Positions 12,158 to 23,861 of a stretch of DNA of 64,000 nucleotides are shown piece by piece. The DNA lies in NCBI GenBank assembly GCA_032622095.1, contig CP136066.1, positions 110,319,319 through 110,383,318 of the forward strand. The letters run 5' to 3'. A program made the translations under genes and the position numbers. The stretch is from Siphonodentalium dalli (Eukaryota; Mollusca; Scaphopoda; Gadilida; Siphonodentaliidae). The notes beneath the pieces were generated by a model. It was not told the origin of the DNA and searched no databases. It worked only from the letters and a program-made list of their open reading frames with translations. Numbering within the stretch: position 1 is the first letter of the stretch; each line of letters starts with the position of its first letter.

Positions 12158-15100
12158 GTTTGTGACATGTTTGAGTACACTCAGTTCGCTTCCAACCAGG
12201 GACATGGTCATATGCTGGTTGTGGAGTCTCACACACATCCCCCAACGCCTCCCCATCCCAAAAGCAACAGTCAGCAGCAGTTGAACATTTCATGGCTGAA
12301 ATAACAGTTGGACATTTTTTCCGAGCGAAAAGAGGTTGAAATTGTTCATATACTTTAATTTTCTAACCATTGTTTTAGTTTAAATTTGTTGTAGAATATT
12401 GTTCAAAGTTTGGTAATTGTTTTGGACCAAAATGACCGTCAGTCAGCCGGGGGGGGGGGGGGGTGTCAAGTTCAAAATATGGGAAATTGTGTTCTGTCAT
12501 GTTCTGACTGGGAAATATAGAGCACTGAATAAACACACGCATAATATATATATCTTTATTAATACTTGTTCCTTAATCTAATTCACAGTAGGTGTGGTTG
12601 GTACCAGCTGGATATTACAATACTGTTGTGAATTTTGTGAGTCAATATCGCTATATATAAACGTCGAACTGATTACCCTTTTGTAAACGGCGAACTTAGA
12701 ATGTGCCCAATAACTATAAAAATAAAACTGCGTTATACTTAACTTATTGGGCTAAGCTTGTCAGTATGCCAACCAACAGAATACCACTTAATCTGTATTA
12801 CTGCATTTACATATTGTTTGATAATAATGTTTTAAACACTCCGTCGATTATTGGGATACGAGACACGCTAAGCAACCTCGGAATGAGCAATGGTTGACTA
12901 GTATATATAACACAGCGCCTAACGCGCTCCGCAAACCAGAAGATGCGTGATTTATTCATTCAAGAGTGGTGGACCTTCATTGATAAATCTAGCAAATTCC
13001 CGTTTTATATAGTTTTTTAAAACACGTTCGAGTCGGAAACATATATATCACTAAGCGATAATCAGGTGGTCCACACTCCACAGCCTCATCAAATTCCGAA
13101 CTAGAAACCACATGCTTCCTATATATAAGCAAGGTTCATGGAACAACGTTGAAATAACCCAACGAGTATGCACGCTATGCAGTGCCGAGATTGGTGACGA
13201 GTACCACATAATTGTACGCTGCGGTGAACTCAGAGAACTAAGAGAAAAGTATCTTAAGCCATATTTCTATAAGAGGCCAAATGTATTGAAATTAGCCACA
13301 CTTTTCAGAACCCACAACGAGAAAACATTGAGAAAATTATCATTATTCATACGAAATGCGCTAAAAGTAGTACAATCTGAGTCCTCTTGAGGCTTAATTC
13401 CTATATAACCATTCAAAATCCATATCCAATGACCGAACACGAAACCGAAACGCCGAACACAACAATAACCCGATATATCTATCAGATAAATATAATAATA
13501 TACAGATCAAGACACTATTGCTAAATACAACTGTATTATATCCACATGTGCATCCATGCAACAATTTTATATTTGCATCGATTTTTGCAATATGTTCCTG
13601 TTATATCTATTTTAATGATCAGAATACTAATAAATTGAATTGAATTGAAAGCAAAATCGTCTAACTATGCAATAATGTATACTTTAAACTGGACTGAACA
13701 TAATAAGTTAACCATTCTGGGATGAACCAGGTTCAGCAATAAACAGTCAGTGTCACATGTTGAATATTCTTATACCATTAAAGGTGATGTCATATTTTGA
13801 AAATATGAATACTTAATGTCCTTAAGTGCATCTGCTTTTATATTAAGTGCAATAAATTAATCCATACTACAACAGTGTTTTGAGATGATAATATCGGGAA
13901 GTGTTGTTTCAAGTAAGTGTTCAAACTTGCTTTTATACTATCTTTACTTGTAAAGTAAACTCGCACTACATATACATGCATGTTCACACCTTTCATTACA
14001 TGCATAACTTTGAGTAAGTAGCTTTAATTGTGGATGTTCTGATCAGTTTTCCATGACCATCAATGTTGAAATTAGCCATCTATACTCTACCTTAACGTTC
14101 CATGTTTCTAAACATTGGTGCAATATGATTGTTGGAAATGTTATTCAATTTATCAGAGATATATTGCAATAAATGGTATCGGTATGCGAATGGCGTACAA
14201 CAACACACCTGAACATGCATCTAATCATTCTAATGACGATTGCGCCCCGAGATTTAACATTAATTCGCTCCATCCCAGGCCAGTATATTGATTGTTTTAA
14301 TTCCAGTATCGCCTTCATGTCCACTGTATAACGGTACCATACGTACGTTATATAGTCATGTGTAGTCATTTGTCTAAATAACAATCCCGTTTAAAGTATT
14401 AACAAAACGGCAGAGATTAATTTTATTGAAGACATTCAGTGCAGACGAGTATGCGATATTGCGCCACGTGCTAATGTTACGCCACACGAGGTGTGTCCTC
14501 CATCGACCAATCGAAATCGATTTGTGGTAAACGCCTCCACACTAACATTACTTCATGTAAACAACACGCGGGTATATTCTATTTCTTAAAAGTTGTCGAA
14601 CTCCGTTTAGCTGTTAAGGTGGCATTCGAAATCCAAATTTACTCCGACGGAGTTTCACCAAGTATGGAGTGGATAGTGTAAACAAGGCTGTGACGGAACT
14701 GCTCTAGGTTATATCTATACTCATAAGCAACCTATTTATATATAATTTATACCACAATGGGTGGATGCATGCACTGGCGCATCAGTATATTTCTAACCAA
14801 AATATGGTCATTCTACGATCGAAATGGCACATCAACCCAGATCAAGCTTTAAAATCTGGGGTGCGAGTCTGAACATGAGTTATTGTATGACACAGGACGT
14901 ATCTACTGTTATTAGAACAGTACAATGCAATTTCTCCGAATCCCACACAGGCTTCAATACTATAGCACTAAATGTACTCAATGTAGTGTATCCGAGTCTA
15001 CCCTGAATTGACTCTTTACATTCAGATAAATCTATAACGCAGAGAGATCAGTCAACAGGAGCCCCAGCTTCTCCACACGAATTGGAAAGTACATATTACT

Positions 15101-18100
15101 AATTAAAAACATTACATTGTGATGTTTATATGCTTTTCGATTGAAAATCTATATCTTTAAAGATACGGTTGGCCTTGGCGGTGGGTATCCTGTGAAAATA
15201 TTTCCACCCATCAAAAACCGCCACAAACAGAAAGAACATCAAAATGTAGACAGACTTTGTCCGTATACAAATAAGAAATATCGCATAAACAGTATGTTAT
15301 GGTCATATGTTTCACCATTGTTATGTAAACAAAAGCACAAAAAGTTACTTTTCTGGTGTTTGTTTATATTATGATGGTAAACATAAAGAGCGTTCTGTGT
15401 TGGTGAATTCCTGATATGGAACTAATAAAGAGCGTTTATGCCATTTGTGTGTGATTAGCCAGTCGCATTGTGCTGTCTTCCGTAACACAATCAGACTCTT
15501 GCTTAGGTAAAATATAGTAGGTCTTTATGATAACATGCTGTTTAGGCGATGGTCATGGTATATATGAACGAAACTGTATGCGTTTTAATGTTTTTCTGTT
15601 TACGGTGATTGGAACAAATATGAATATTTTCGACAACTAAGGCCTCACGTGCCTTTAACGCATTAACAATGCCCTGTCCGACTTGAAACGAAAGAGTTAA
15701 CAGTTTTTAAAGATTTATTTCCAGCTTACTATATATGCAAAAGAAAAATGAATTATACTTGCAGTCATAATCATTCGCATGGTACAATAATTGCGGAAAT
15801 ACACAAAATAATCCATCATTTACGTTCAAAACGAGTACCATAATATAGGTTATAACCGAGAACGCTCTTGATTATCTACCGTTTGTGGGAAACGAAAATC
15901 GTATAGAAATCGTATATATGGTGGTTTGATGGTGCCACATCCGACATGGCATCTTGAAATATGTATAAGACCAGATTTGACTTCAAAACTAGATCAAGTT
16001 GTTATAGTTTGTTACTTCATATTCTATTCTTAAAATTGTAAATGTCCATGTCCGTTTAAAGGGACATATAAGGCACTCACAGTGGGTAAATGTGAAAAAT
16101 AAAAATGGTTTGTAAAGCCATCATCACTAACAATGATATTGAGAAACAGATATATAGAGGATATCTACACTTTTTGGTTGGATATGAGAATGAAATCATG
16201 AGTGATGACGAAAAGAAAATTGAATTTCCACGAGTGGCTCGTTTATTCATTTTTTGATTGTCATCACGAATGAGATAATTGCCATATCCAACCAAAAGTG
16301 TAGATGTTCTGTTTATTATATGCTCCGCTCAGTTAGCCCATGGCTTAATACGAAAGAAGAGTAAAAAGTGCAAAAATGTGTATACCCAAGCATAGCCATT
16401 GTAATGAACTTGTGGATATCAAAATAGTTCCATTTTTTCAGACAGATTGTTTGAGGGAGAATGGGGCTAACAACATAGGCAAGTTTAACAAAACATTTAA
16501 TTGATCACTTATTACAGTTTTTCAACCCGAACACTCGGTGGAGAAGCGATGTTAATCCATCTAGTACCGAATCATATTTAATTTAGCGCCGATGGATACG
16601 AGTGAGATATCGATATCTCACTAGACGTATAACGGTTTTGATCTGATGCAAAAATAGTTCCATTTTTCAGACAGATTGTTTGAGGGAGAATGGGGCTAAC
16701 AACATAGGCAAGTTTAAAAAAAAAAATTATTGATCACATATTACAGTTTTTCAACCCGAACACTCGGTGGAGAAGCGATGTTAACCCATCTAGTACCGAA
16801 TTATATTTAATTTAGCGCGGATGGATACGAGTGAGATATCGATATCTCACTAGACGTATAACGGTTTTGATCTGATGCAAAAATAATATTATTTGATAGC
16901 TTAGCATGTAATACACTGTGTTCTTATTTTTATTGTTGAAAACTCTCCAGTGGCGATGTTTCGCATGCCTAAACCATTGTTAAACAAATATTACTGTTAC
17001 AGTGAATTTAAGTTTATTAACAAACGTCACCAATGTAATTGCAAATAAAAAGTTTAGTTGAAAATTTGTGTTTTCTGGAATATTTTTCATTGCTCTGATC
17101 TTTTGGAATGTATAGACCTTCGTGATTATTATCAGAATTCGTCCAACTGTGTTGATAAAATGGCTGGCACTGTAACAGTAATGTTCTCATAAAGGTTTTT
17201 AACACACAGTGTCTCGTCATTAAATAGATTACAATAACGAGAATAAGAACACAGTCTATCTATATCACCAGGTTAATCTTTGTGACGATTATTGTACAAA
17301 CTTTTATCATTCTCACAATTATCCTCTTCGAGTTCCTTATGTCCCTTTAAAACGGTATTCTCCAAACAGGTACACGAGGAATCTGGTTGATTCTGGGAAC
17401 GGAAAATACAATCTGATGCTTCTCTGCTGGAACGAATCTCAAGGGTCGAGTATCCACTCGCACGCCAATTCACACTGTTTCCTCAAAGTCCTGGACGGTA
17501 GTGTGAAAGAAGAGATGTACGCATGGCCAGAGGAAGGCCAAACTACTGAAGGAATGGCCCCATTAAATACAAATACATACCAGAGAGACCAGTGTGCCTA
17601 CATATGTGGTTAGTTTTATATACATGTAAGAGATAGAAGCTGTAATGATGAAGAGGTTGCGCTTGTAACTGCATGTTGGCTTGTAACTTGTATACAAGGT
17701 AAATGGCAACACAGTAACATACCATATACAGCGACAATGAATACCAGAGAACACAAACAAATATTTTCAAATATATAGGGAACATCTAGCTAAGCCGAAT
17801 TCGAACACGAATTTGTCATTATGTTAATGAGTGCGATTGTAGAAGAGATAACTATGTAAGTTGAAGTTAAAAAAACATGCGTTATAACCGGTTATAACAT
17901 TCAAAGGGTCAACCATCAAATCTGACCTATCTCCCAACCCGAGGGAAGCATGCGTAGGATTAGCCTTCTTCCGAAAATGGCCATTTCATGCCAAGCTACA
18001 CTTAAAGACATATTATGGACTTGTTCGAGTGTGAGAAACTGATAATTTATTATTCAGGCGCTATGCCAACTGGAGGAATGTTGCATTCTACTAACATCGC

Positions 18101-21100
18101 CGAAATCTCAAACAAATCGACCGTACCACTCCATAAAAAACGTCACCTGAACAACGAAATGATTTAATTACTTCTCGATTCGGGGCGCAACTATAGGCGA
18201 TAAACTAACGCAAACGAGTTCACCATTGAAAGACACTGCATTTAATTAATATATAAAACAATGATGGTGTTTGATGTCAATTTGGATATAATATTTATAA
18301 AAAGTAACTACTTTGAGCAAGATTATTCTCCATTTCTATTTGATCACCATACCGGAATGTTTCTCATCACTTTAGGTAACGTCACAAGAGGATCCTCTCT
18401 CGTATGATGTATATATCTCTCTTATATGTGGATAATATTCAGCGACACCCGATCATTGGCGTTTGTTTGTCGGCAATATATGCATCCCAAATTAAGGGCT
18501 AAATATTTAGAATCCCAATGTTAGTTAAATGATATACATTGTTTCAGTGAACAAAGTTGCTGGTTACTCGCGTAACGGTTTGGCTCATTGAAATAACCGC
18601 ACATTATGCCTTTAAATTCTTGGATTCTCATAGGATCGTGTTATTATTAAGGATCGTGGTGTTGTCATTAATGGGTTAAGACCAACAGTACATACATAAC
18701 GGTTCGTCCATGCACAGGTACATACATGCAAGTTCACATTTGTTTGCATATGGGTGGGGTGTAATCTTCACATATACTGATGTCTGTGGATTGATCGTGC
18801 AATTGGCTTTTTACATATCAAGAGAGATAACTCTATATTTTTAAAGTGTCCTATCGTCCTACTTGGATTTTAGTTCAAGAGTTATGCATCTTTTATAAAG
18901 TGTCCGTTTGCAGTTAGCACTTTTAAAAGCGCGATAACTCCAACAACGATCTGATTGTTATTTTAAGACTTGTGTATCTTGAATTGCGTTTTGAGGAACC
19001 GTCATGATTTTGGAGAAATTGGAACAACATTTTACCCAAATCAGTTTGTGGCTTCTACACAAACAAACATTTCCTTATATATTACATAGTGTTCATGCGT
19101 ATACCTCTTTTTGAATAGTTGTTCACGTTCGTCATATTGTGGGCTATTGACGGGTTAATCGACTATTGAAAGATGCACTCAGGGTTCCAGTCCTCCAGTT
19201 ACAACAACAAACATTTGAAATCTGATCTAACATCATTTTATACTTTGTTCTTTTGAAAACAATTAGTGTCGTCGCACACGATCCTGATTGTCCCCGATTA
19301 AACCGGCTGCGGGATAAATCGGAGACAATCGGGACCGTGTGCGCCTAACATTGGAGCGGTTTTTGTCGGATCCGATTTAATCGGACCGAACTTGATTTCA
19401 TCAGGAAAATCCGGCTCGTGACGATGGTAACGCGCGCGTTTTGCTTGTCACATGAGCAAAACCTCATTCAAAATGGTGGTTTTATTGTTTCAAATCTCAC
19501 AGGGAATCTTTAAAGGCTCACTTAATTTTTTAAATCCCAGATAATTTTATATAAAACATATGCCATATTATATACCATTTGAAAGAGGAAGATCCAAAAC
19601 ACGGTATTATCAACTAATACGGTGAAATAAACTGTGAAAAAAAAATGTCTTTGTTGAGATACCGACTTGATGTCCAGTGCTCAAGTTTCATTATTCCAAT
19701 GGAAGGGGAATAATTCTACCTTAAGATATAGAATTATTCCTCTTCCATTGAAAATACATTTAGCTTGAATGCTGTTGCATTCTGGGGAGCCATAACAGAT
19801 GATTTCAGCTGTTTTCTATTTCTCTATGGGCATCGATCTTCTTAGGCACTATACAAATAATCGGTGACTCGAAAATTAAATGGGCCTTTTAATGTTAATA
19901 TTTCGTGATTTTTGCAGATGAGATCGGACTTCATCGTGTTGAGAATCCGAGCCATTCAGACAAGGCGGTGACGTTACACCTCTACTCACCGCCATTTAAT
20001 GCCTGCAAAACGTTCTGTCCCAGGACAGGGAGGGAAACTGTATCACATGTGACCTTCTGGAGCCAATATGGACAGAGAACACCTTTTGTAAGTAACTGTT
20101 CGCAGCCTGTTTTCACTATTTTTAAAAGTTTCTTGTAAATGAATGAATGTTTATTGTATGCTTCGGAGTCATTGCTTCCCCAGTAAGGGTACGTTCATAC
20201 ACTGGCAAGTTTTCACGGTATGGTTTGCAGGCAGACAACGATATGATGCCAGAATATGAACGGAATAATGTATATAAAATGCATTTGTACCCCAGCTAAC
20301 AACATGAAAAGTGATATCTCTGTAGTTACACCTGTATCGATGCTACTGGAATTTGCATGTAAATAACATGCAATTATCTCACAAGAATACACCATACAGG
20401 TAGTTGAAGGCAAATGCTAGCAGCACCGTTATACAAGTGTGACTATAGATAATTTATTTCTCTCGTCGTTCACTTTGGTGAAGATGCATGTTTTATGGAT
20501 GTTTCCGTTCATATTCTGGCACCATGTGGCTTTCTATGATGAAAGAGCGACAAACTTCCCAGCGTATGAACGCACCATAAATAGTGGGGAATTGGCCCCG
20601 AATTGCCGTGGCGATGAACGTTCTATCAATCGCCTGCATGGACCATGGATATTTATATCAATGACGAAGCGACAAACAACACAATATTAATACCCATTAT
20701 GGACTCCTCACCTTTGACCTCTCAGGCAAAGCACTCTTGTATTATTAGAACTCATTTCGCGGATGCTTACATCCAGACCTGGAAGGAATGTGTCATCACT
20801 CTAAAAGACGACGTTCCGCTTAAAATAGTCTGATTACTTGTATTGTTAGTATACCCCCTTTAAAGAAGGGATGTGTACTGTTTTGCATCTGCCCGTCCCT
20901 GCGTTCGTGCCAACGAAAGGGTTTATGGGGGTTTGAACTTTAAATCATTCAAACACAACTTTCTAAAACCACGAAAGCTGGACAAAGTCTGATGTTCGTA
21001 TTGTCCTTGCATACTGGACAACCTGATTGAGGACTTAAGCCCACTAACGCTCGACGTCCCTGATCATATCTACTTATACTCTTTAGTTTCCTCCAATAAT

Positions 21101-22141
21101 GAAGAGTTACATGACACAGCTATATATACATTACATTTACTAAATTAATAACAGAGTTTACAGAGATAATATATGTTGTAAACATATGCGTTGTATGCTT
21201 ATATGAATATTCAACTCTTAAACCTCTTTTGTTGGTACTATTTTTGAAAGCCCATTAATATAGAAAAATATAAGCTTGTAAACCATAGAGCTCCAAACAC
21301 CCTAGTGTTGGTCCGACCATCCGTCCGTCGAGGCGTATGTGCATCATGCGTCGGTCCGTCCAATGTCTGTTCAGGTCATAACTTGGAACAGTAGTGCTCA
21401 GATCTCAATGAAATTTCTTATTTATGGATGTTCAATACTATGAACACATTCAATGTAGTGTTCAATCGTTTTGTTTGGGTTTTCGGTTCTAGAGTTATTC
21501 ACCTTTGTTTATCTGGAAATGTTGGTAGTTGGACTATCCAATGACTGTTCATGTCATAACTTGAACAGTAGTGCTCGATCTCAATAAAATTTCATGGGTA
21601 TAGATGTTCAATACTATGCGGACAATCATTTGAGTTTTCGGTCGTTTTGTTCGAGTTTTCCATTCTAGAGTTATTCATCTTGGTTTATGGAATTGTTTAC
21701 ATGGACATGTTGGCTTTTTGTCTGTCCGAGCAGATATCTCCACCGGTTGTCGAATCTCAATGAAATGGCATATCGTAATTGTTTAATATTGGAAGAGGAT
21801 TGGCGCATCCACACATGTTGAAAGCCAAGCCTTGCCATGGGTTAGACAAACATAAGGGGAATGTGTCCGCATGTCATTTTCTACTCATCTGCTGACTATA
21901 GAGTTATATTCCATTGCCAGGTCATAATTATATGAGGAATTTGTACTGTACTAGCATGAGCGTAACGCCCTCCCATAAACAATACGCGTTTTGTGACTTG
22001 TGCCTCAATCTCGTGCATTTAATTGGATGTAAATAAGATGTTAACATTAAATATCCGAGTTTACATATATTCTATGTTTTGTTTTCACAGGGCAAGGAGG
22101 GAACATTCGCCTGCTGTACTGATGTTGCCGCAAATAATTGA
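11913..22141 (+). CDS. CDO1: Cysteine dioxygenase, 4 coding exons, 234 aa
   Basis: This enzyme oxidises L-cysteine with O2 to cysteine sulfinate, the entry to hypotaurine and taurine, in the cytosol. Coding exons are 11913-12157, 17370-17608, 19918-20087 and 22091-22141 (705 nt with stop). All junctions are GT-AG and in phase. The cupin core aligns with the mammalian protein at an offset of 25-27 residues: iron ligands His111, His113 and His167 (mammalian 86, 88, 140); substrate-contact Tyr83 and Arg85 (58, 60); Cys118 and Tyr184, the thioether cofactor pair (93, 157); and His182 (155). The protein ends in Asn-Asn like vertebrate CDO. The N terminus is about 25 residues longer than the ~200-residue mammalian enzyme and of unknown role. 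The ATG (cagcaATGG) lies 2 nt after an acceptor-like 'tatttttcag', so a noncoding 5' exon upstream is expected but not located. No stop or frameshift is seen. Confidence 0.95.
12158..12659. other. Start of CDO intron 1
   Basis: No gene or repeat family is recognised apart from a 15-base poly(G) tract at 12449-12463. Confidence 0.5.
12660..13650 (+). pseudogene. 3' end of a LINE (ORF2 C terminus), broken
   Basis: Three separately open segments read as the C-terminal part of a non-LTR reverse transcriptase polyprotein. 12703-12897 contains [13 protein letters not shown] and [12 protein letters not shown]. 12940-13110 contains [14 protein letters not shown]. 13112-13390 contains the Cys/His cluster [18 protein letters not shown] followed by [19 protein letters not shown], the typical zinc-knuckle tail. 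Stops and frameshifts separate them. About 260 bp of 3' sequence ends in 'aaattgaattgaattgaaa', a short tandem tail usual for 5'-truncated LINEs. It lies in CDO intron 1 in the same orientation as the gene. The family is assigned by protein pattern only. Confidence 0.78.
13651..15156. other. CDO intron 1, no recognised feature
   Basis: Open frames here are short and match nothing. No long inverted or tandem repeat was noticed. Confidence 0.5.
15157..15658 (+). mobile_element. TTAA-flanked MITE family A, copy 2
   Basis: It runs from TTAA at 15157-15160 to TTAA at 15655-15658, with ends AGATACGGTTGGCCTTGG and (reversed) AGGCACGTGAGGCCTTAG. It is nearly identical to the copy at 31635-32136, with the same 502-bp length and only a few substitutions. 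The 77-codon open frame at 15141-15374 is repeated there and is a by-product. It sits in CDO intron 1. Confidence 0.9.
15659..16159. other. CDO intron 1, no recognised feature
   Basis: Nothing is recognised in this interval. Confidence 0.4.
16160..16306. repeat. Foldback hairpin, ~147 bp
   Basis: The left arm 'atatctacactttttggttg' pairs with 'caaccaaaagtgtagatgt' at the right. Inner segments 'tgaaatcatgagtgatgac' and 'gtcatcacgaatgagat' also pair. It is likely a small MITE in intron 1; target duplications are unclear. Confidence 0.6.
16421..16886. repeat. Direct tandem duplication, ~230 bp x 2
   Basis: The block beginning 'aaaatagttccattttt' at 16421 is repeated at 16651 with few changes, chiefly an A-rich expansion in the second copy. 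Each copy contains the palindrome 'gtgagatatcgatatctcac' (near 16600 and 16831). Confidence 0.9.
16887..17369. other. End of CDO intron 1
   Basis: Nothing else is recognised. The acceptor ctccaaacag|G ends at 17369 and has only a weak pyrimidine tract. Confidence 0.5.
17370..17608 (+). CDS. CDO1: CDO coding exon 2 (catalytic core)
   Basis: It encodes residues 82-161 plus one base. It begins with [15 protein letters not shown] and includes [16 protein letters not shown] with two iron-binding His and the cofactor Cys118, then AWPEEG and DQCAYIC. The donor TGTG|GTTAGT leaves one base (phase 1), which joins AT of the next exon to give Asp162. The downstream in-frame TAG at 17611 lies in the intron. 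Confidence 0.95.
18002..18376. mobile_element. TTAA-type MITE, GACATATTATG family, copy 2 (intron 2)
   Basis: It starts TTAAAGACATATTATGGACT and is colinear with copies at 8036 and 34107. The right end reads 'catcactttagg', close to 'catcagtttaa' in copy 3, giving a short CTTTAA-like terminal inverted repeat. It is non-coding. Confidence 0.7.
18377..19273. other. CDO intron 2, no recognised gene
   Basis: It contains sequence in the style of dispersed mollusc repeats ('agttcaagagttatgcatct', 'cgcgataactccaacaacg') but no copy to compare with. Nothing else was seen. Confidence 0.4.
19274..19346. repeat. Short foldback hairpin
   Basis: 'cgcacacgatcctgattgtc' pairs with 'gacaatcgggaccgtgtgcg', arms of about 27 bp around a ~20-bp loop. 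It may be one end of a larger decayed element continuing to about 19420. Confidence 0.6.
19510..19892. mobile_element. TTAA-type MITE, AAAGGCTCACTTAA family, copy 1, next to CDO exon 3
   Basis: The left end is TTAAAGGCTCACTTAATTTT. The right end, reversed, reads TTAAAAGGCCCATTTAATTTT minus its last base in homology terms, so terminal inverted repeats of about 18 bp abut TTAA at both sides. Interior segments 'ttccaatggaaggggaata' and 'ctatttctctatgggcat' recur at 44310-44450. It ends 25 bp before the first base of CDO exon 3, so branch point and pyrimidine tract lie in or beside it. Confidence 0.72.
19918..20087 (+). CDS. CDO1: CDO coding exon 3
   Basis: The acceptor is gatttttgcag|AT. It encodes residues 162-218: [13 protein letters not shown] with the third iron ligand His167, then [13 protein letters not shown] with His182 and the cofactor Tyr184, and ends at RTPF. 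The donor is TTTT|GTAAGT, phase 0. Confidence 0.95.
20187..20577. mobile_element. Harbinger-like MITE, GTTCATAC family, copy 2 (intron 3)
   Basis: It is 391 bp. The left end is GGGTACGTTCATACACTGG and the right, reversed, TGGTGCGTTCATACGCTGG, flanked by TAA on both sides (20184-20186 and 20578-20580). The interior matches 7452-7879. The same terminal motif, much better preserved, bounds 41600-42884. Confidence 0.8.
20830..21304. other. CDO intron 3, no gene
   Basis: The only recognisable sequence is a 'ctgcccgtccctgcgttcgt'-style dispersed repeat near 20890. Confidence 0.35.
21305..21800. repeat. ~178-bp degenerate tandem repeat, ~2.5 copies
   Basis: 'tccaatg(t/a)ctgttca' followed by 'gtcataacttg', 'acagtagtgctc', 'gatgttcaatactatg' and 'tctagagttattca' occurs from about 21360 and again from about 21538. 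A poorer third unit starts near 21719. It lies in intron 3. Confidence 0.75.
22091..22141 (+). CDS. CDO1: CDO coding exon 4 (C terminus and stop)
   Basis: The acceptor is gttttcacag|GGC. It encodes the 16 residues [16 protein letters not shown], then TGA at 22139-22141. The short last exon and terminal Asn-Asn agree with the animal CDO C terminus. A longer overlapping frame from 22023 is out of phase. Confidence 0.85.
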   Translation, partial: GKEGTFACCTDVAANN

Positions 22142-22241
22142 TAATAATATACCGAATCAGATCAGGCAAATCCTGGATTTAAATATTATAGTTATACCCA
22201 ATTCTAATAGTTGAATATGGATATCGCAGTTTTGTGATATC

Positions 22242-22247
22242 AATAAA
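22242..22247 (+). promoter_or_regulatory. Polyadenylation signal AATAAA of CDO
   Basis: AATAAA lies 100 nt after the CDO stop. It would give a 3' UTR of about 120 nt. Confidence 0.6.
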
Positions 22248-22269
22248 AGAGGGATAACCCAGTATCACA

Positions 22270-23620
22270 TTTCACAAACAAATTATTAGAAAAAGTGTCG
22301 TACTTCGTCGGTACCATGTTCATTTTGTGACGACATAACATGTCTAGATCCATGCGAATAAATGGTCATGATGGCACATGACAAGGAAGTCTATTAAAAT
22401 TCAATCGGTTTAAATAGTGTAACCAAGGAGCGTCTCCATTTTAATGACATTTAGAAAGGTATACTTGTTCGATTAGTGAATAAAATAAGTTGGCGCAAAA
22501 AACGTATTTGATCTGGATACTGTTCATTTCATTCAATATTGGTAACATTGAAATGTGGATGTGCTCTGCATGATATATGCGATCCCATAATTTCCACAAA
22601 ACAGGGAAGTAGTTGATTGTCAAATTTAACTATTACATTTGAATATAACTGTAATAGTTAAATCCAGGATATGACCTGTGAATTAATGAGGTAGCAACCA
22701 TCTCACTGTATATCGAAGATGTGGACGTGGTCCTGGTAATGTGGTCTGGTAAATCACATTTATAGTATTAATAGTTATAGAGATTAATCACTTGACTGCA
22801 TGGTGACGTGAAATAAATCACGAGAGGCAGGGACGTTGTACAAACACGACAGCGCATTGGGCTCGAGTGTTTTACAAAATAGTCCCTGTAGCCAATATTT
22901 TCGATATATACATTTATATAAATTATATATACAATTATATAATGTGGACTTCCATTGAACTCTTATATGTCTACATGTATTTAATAACACGTAGCTTAAA
23001 TATATTAACACTAGCTTGCACCAGAAAGAAAACATATCATATATATGATCTCAGCGCATTTTATAAACATTATGAAAATTTAGTTTTCTTGGCTTTTGTG
23101 TTTCTCTATCGTCAGTAACTGTAAGAATCAATAAGGAAAGCTAATATTAGTCGAAACACTCATAGATATGCGACATAATATAATATATGTTAGCTTTACG
23201 AATACAACGTTTATCGATAACAACCTAAATGTTTGTGAATAAGCGCAATACGGTCATATTATGTGCATGTACACCAACCGTCTCGATAATGTCACATGGA
23301 CCTGAAGTAATCATTCAAATGTCTGGCAAGAATCAATCATGCATTAAGTCGCTCTAAAAAGCGATAATAGAAGCGAGACATTCTGTAATTCCAAAATCTA
23401 TCGTTGAAAGTGTGCAAGTGAGGACCATCCTCAGAATTTCAAAAAAATTATCCTGGTAATTTTGACATAGTCTATAAATTATCGAGGATTATCTGATTCA
23501 CTGAAAATTGCTGCATGCTTTCCAGCAAATCATCCGTAATATTCAAACTGGACGAACGGCATCCAATAACCGGACCCGATATTAAACCTATAAGAACACA
23601 AGAACGTAAAACGCAAAATG
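22270..23620. other. Intergenic, no gene recognised
   Basis: Only a small perfect hairpin stands out at 22624-22663 (14-bp arms atttaactattaca / tgtaatagttaaat). The rest is AT-rich, with tatata runs near 22910. Confidence 0.5.
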
Positions 23621-23861
23621 TTAACCCTTTCATCGTGGGAGCTGCGCTGGTGCCAGTGCAATCTCTTATATATGCGAGTCTCCCAATAGGGAGCCTCGCA
23701 TATATATTGAGAATGCACTGCATGGTCAAGGTTAATATTGTTAGGCCAATGTATTCTCTTATATATGCGAGGTTCGCTATGGGAGACTCGCATATGCAAG
23801 AGAATGCATTGGCACGGGGCTTTCGCAAAATTTCAGGAAGCTCCAGTCATGGAAGTGTTAA
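23621..23861. mobile_element. TTAACCC-type MITE with two hairpins (copy at 23.6 kb)
   Basis: It is bounded by TTAACCCTTTCATCGTGGGA and, reversed, TTAACACTTCCATGACTGGA. Hairpin 1 lies at about 23654-23720, and hairpin 2 at 23745-23813 is built as 'gccaatgtattctct ... agagaatgcattggc'. The 3' half matches 49628-49782 and the 5' end matches 50268-50360. Confidence 0.8.

Noticed and set aside
12158-12284. C-terminal 42 codons of the exon 1 frame
   Set aside because: The family alignment stops exactly at a CAG|GT donor, so the rest is intron read-through.
22023-22214. 63-codon frame over CDO exon 4
   Set aside because: It is in a different phase from the exon that completes the CDO C terminus.
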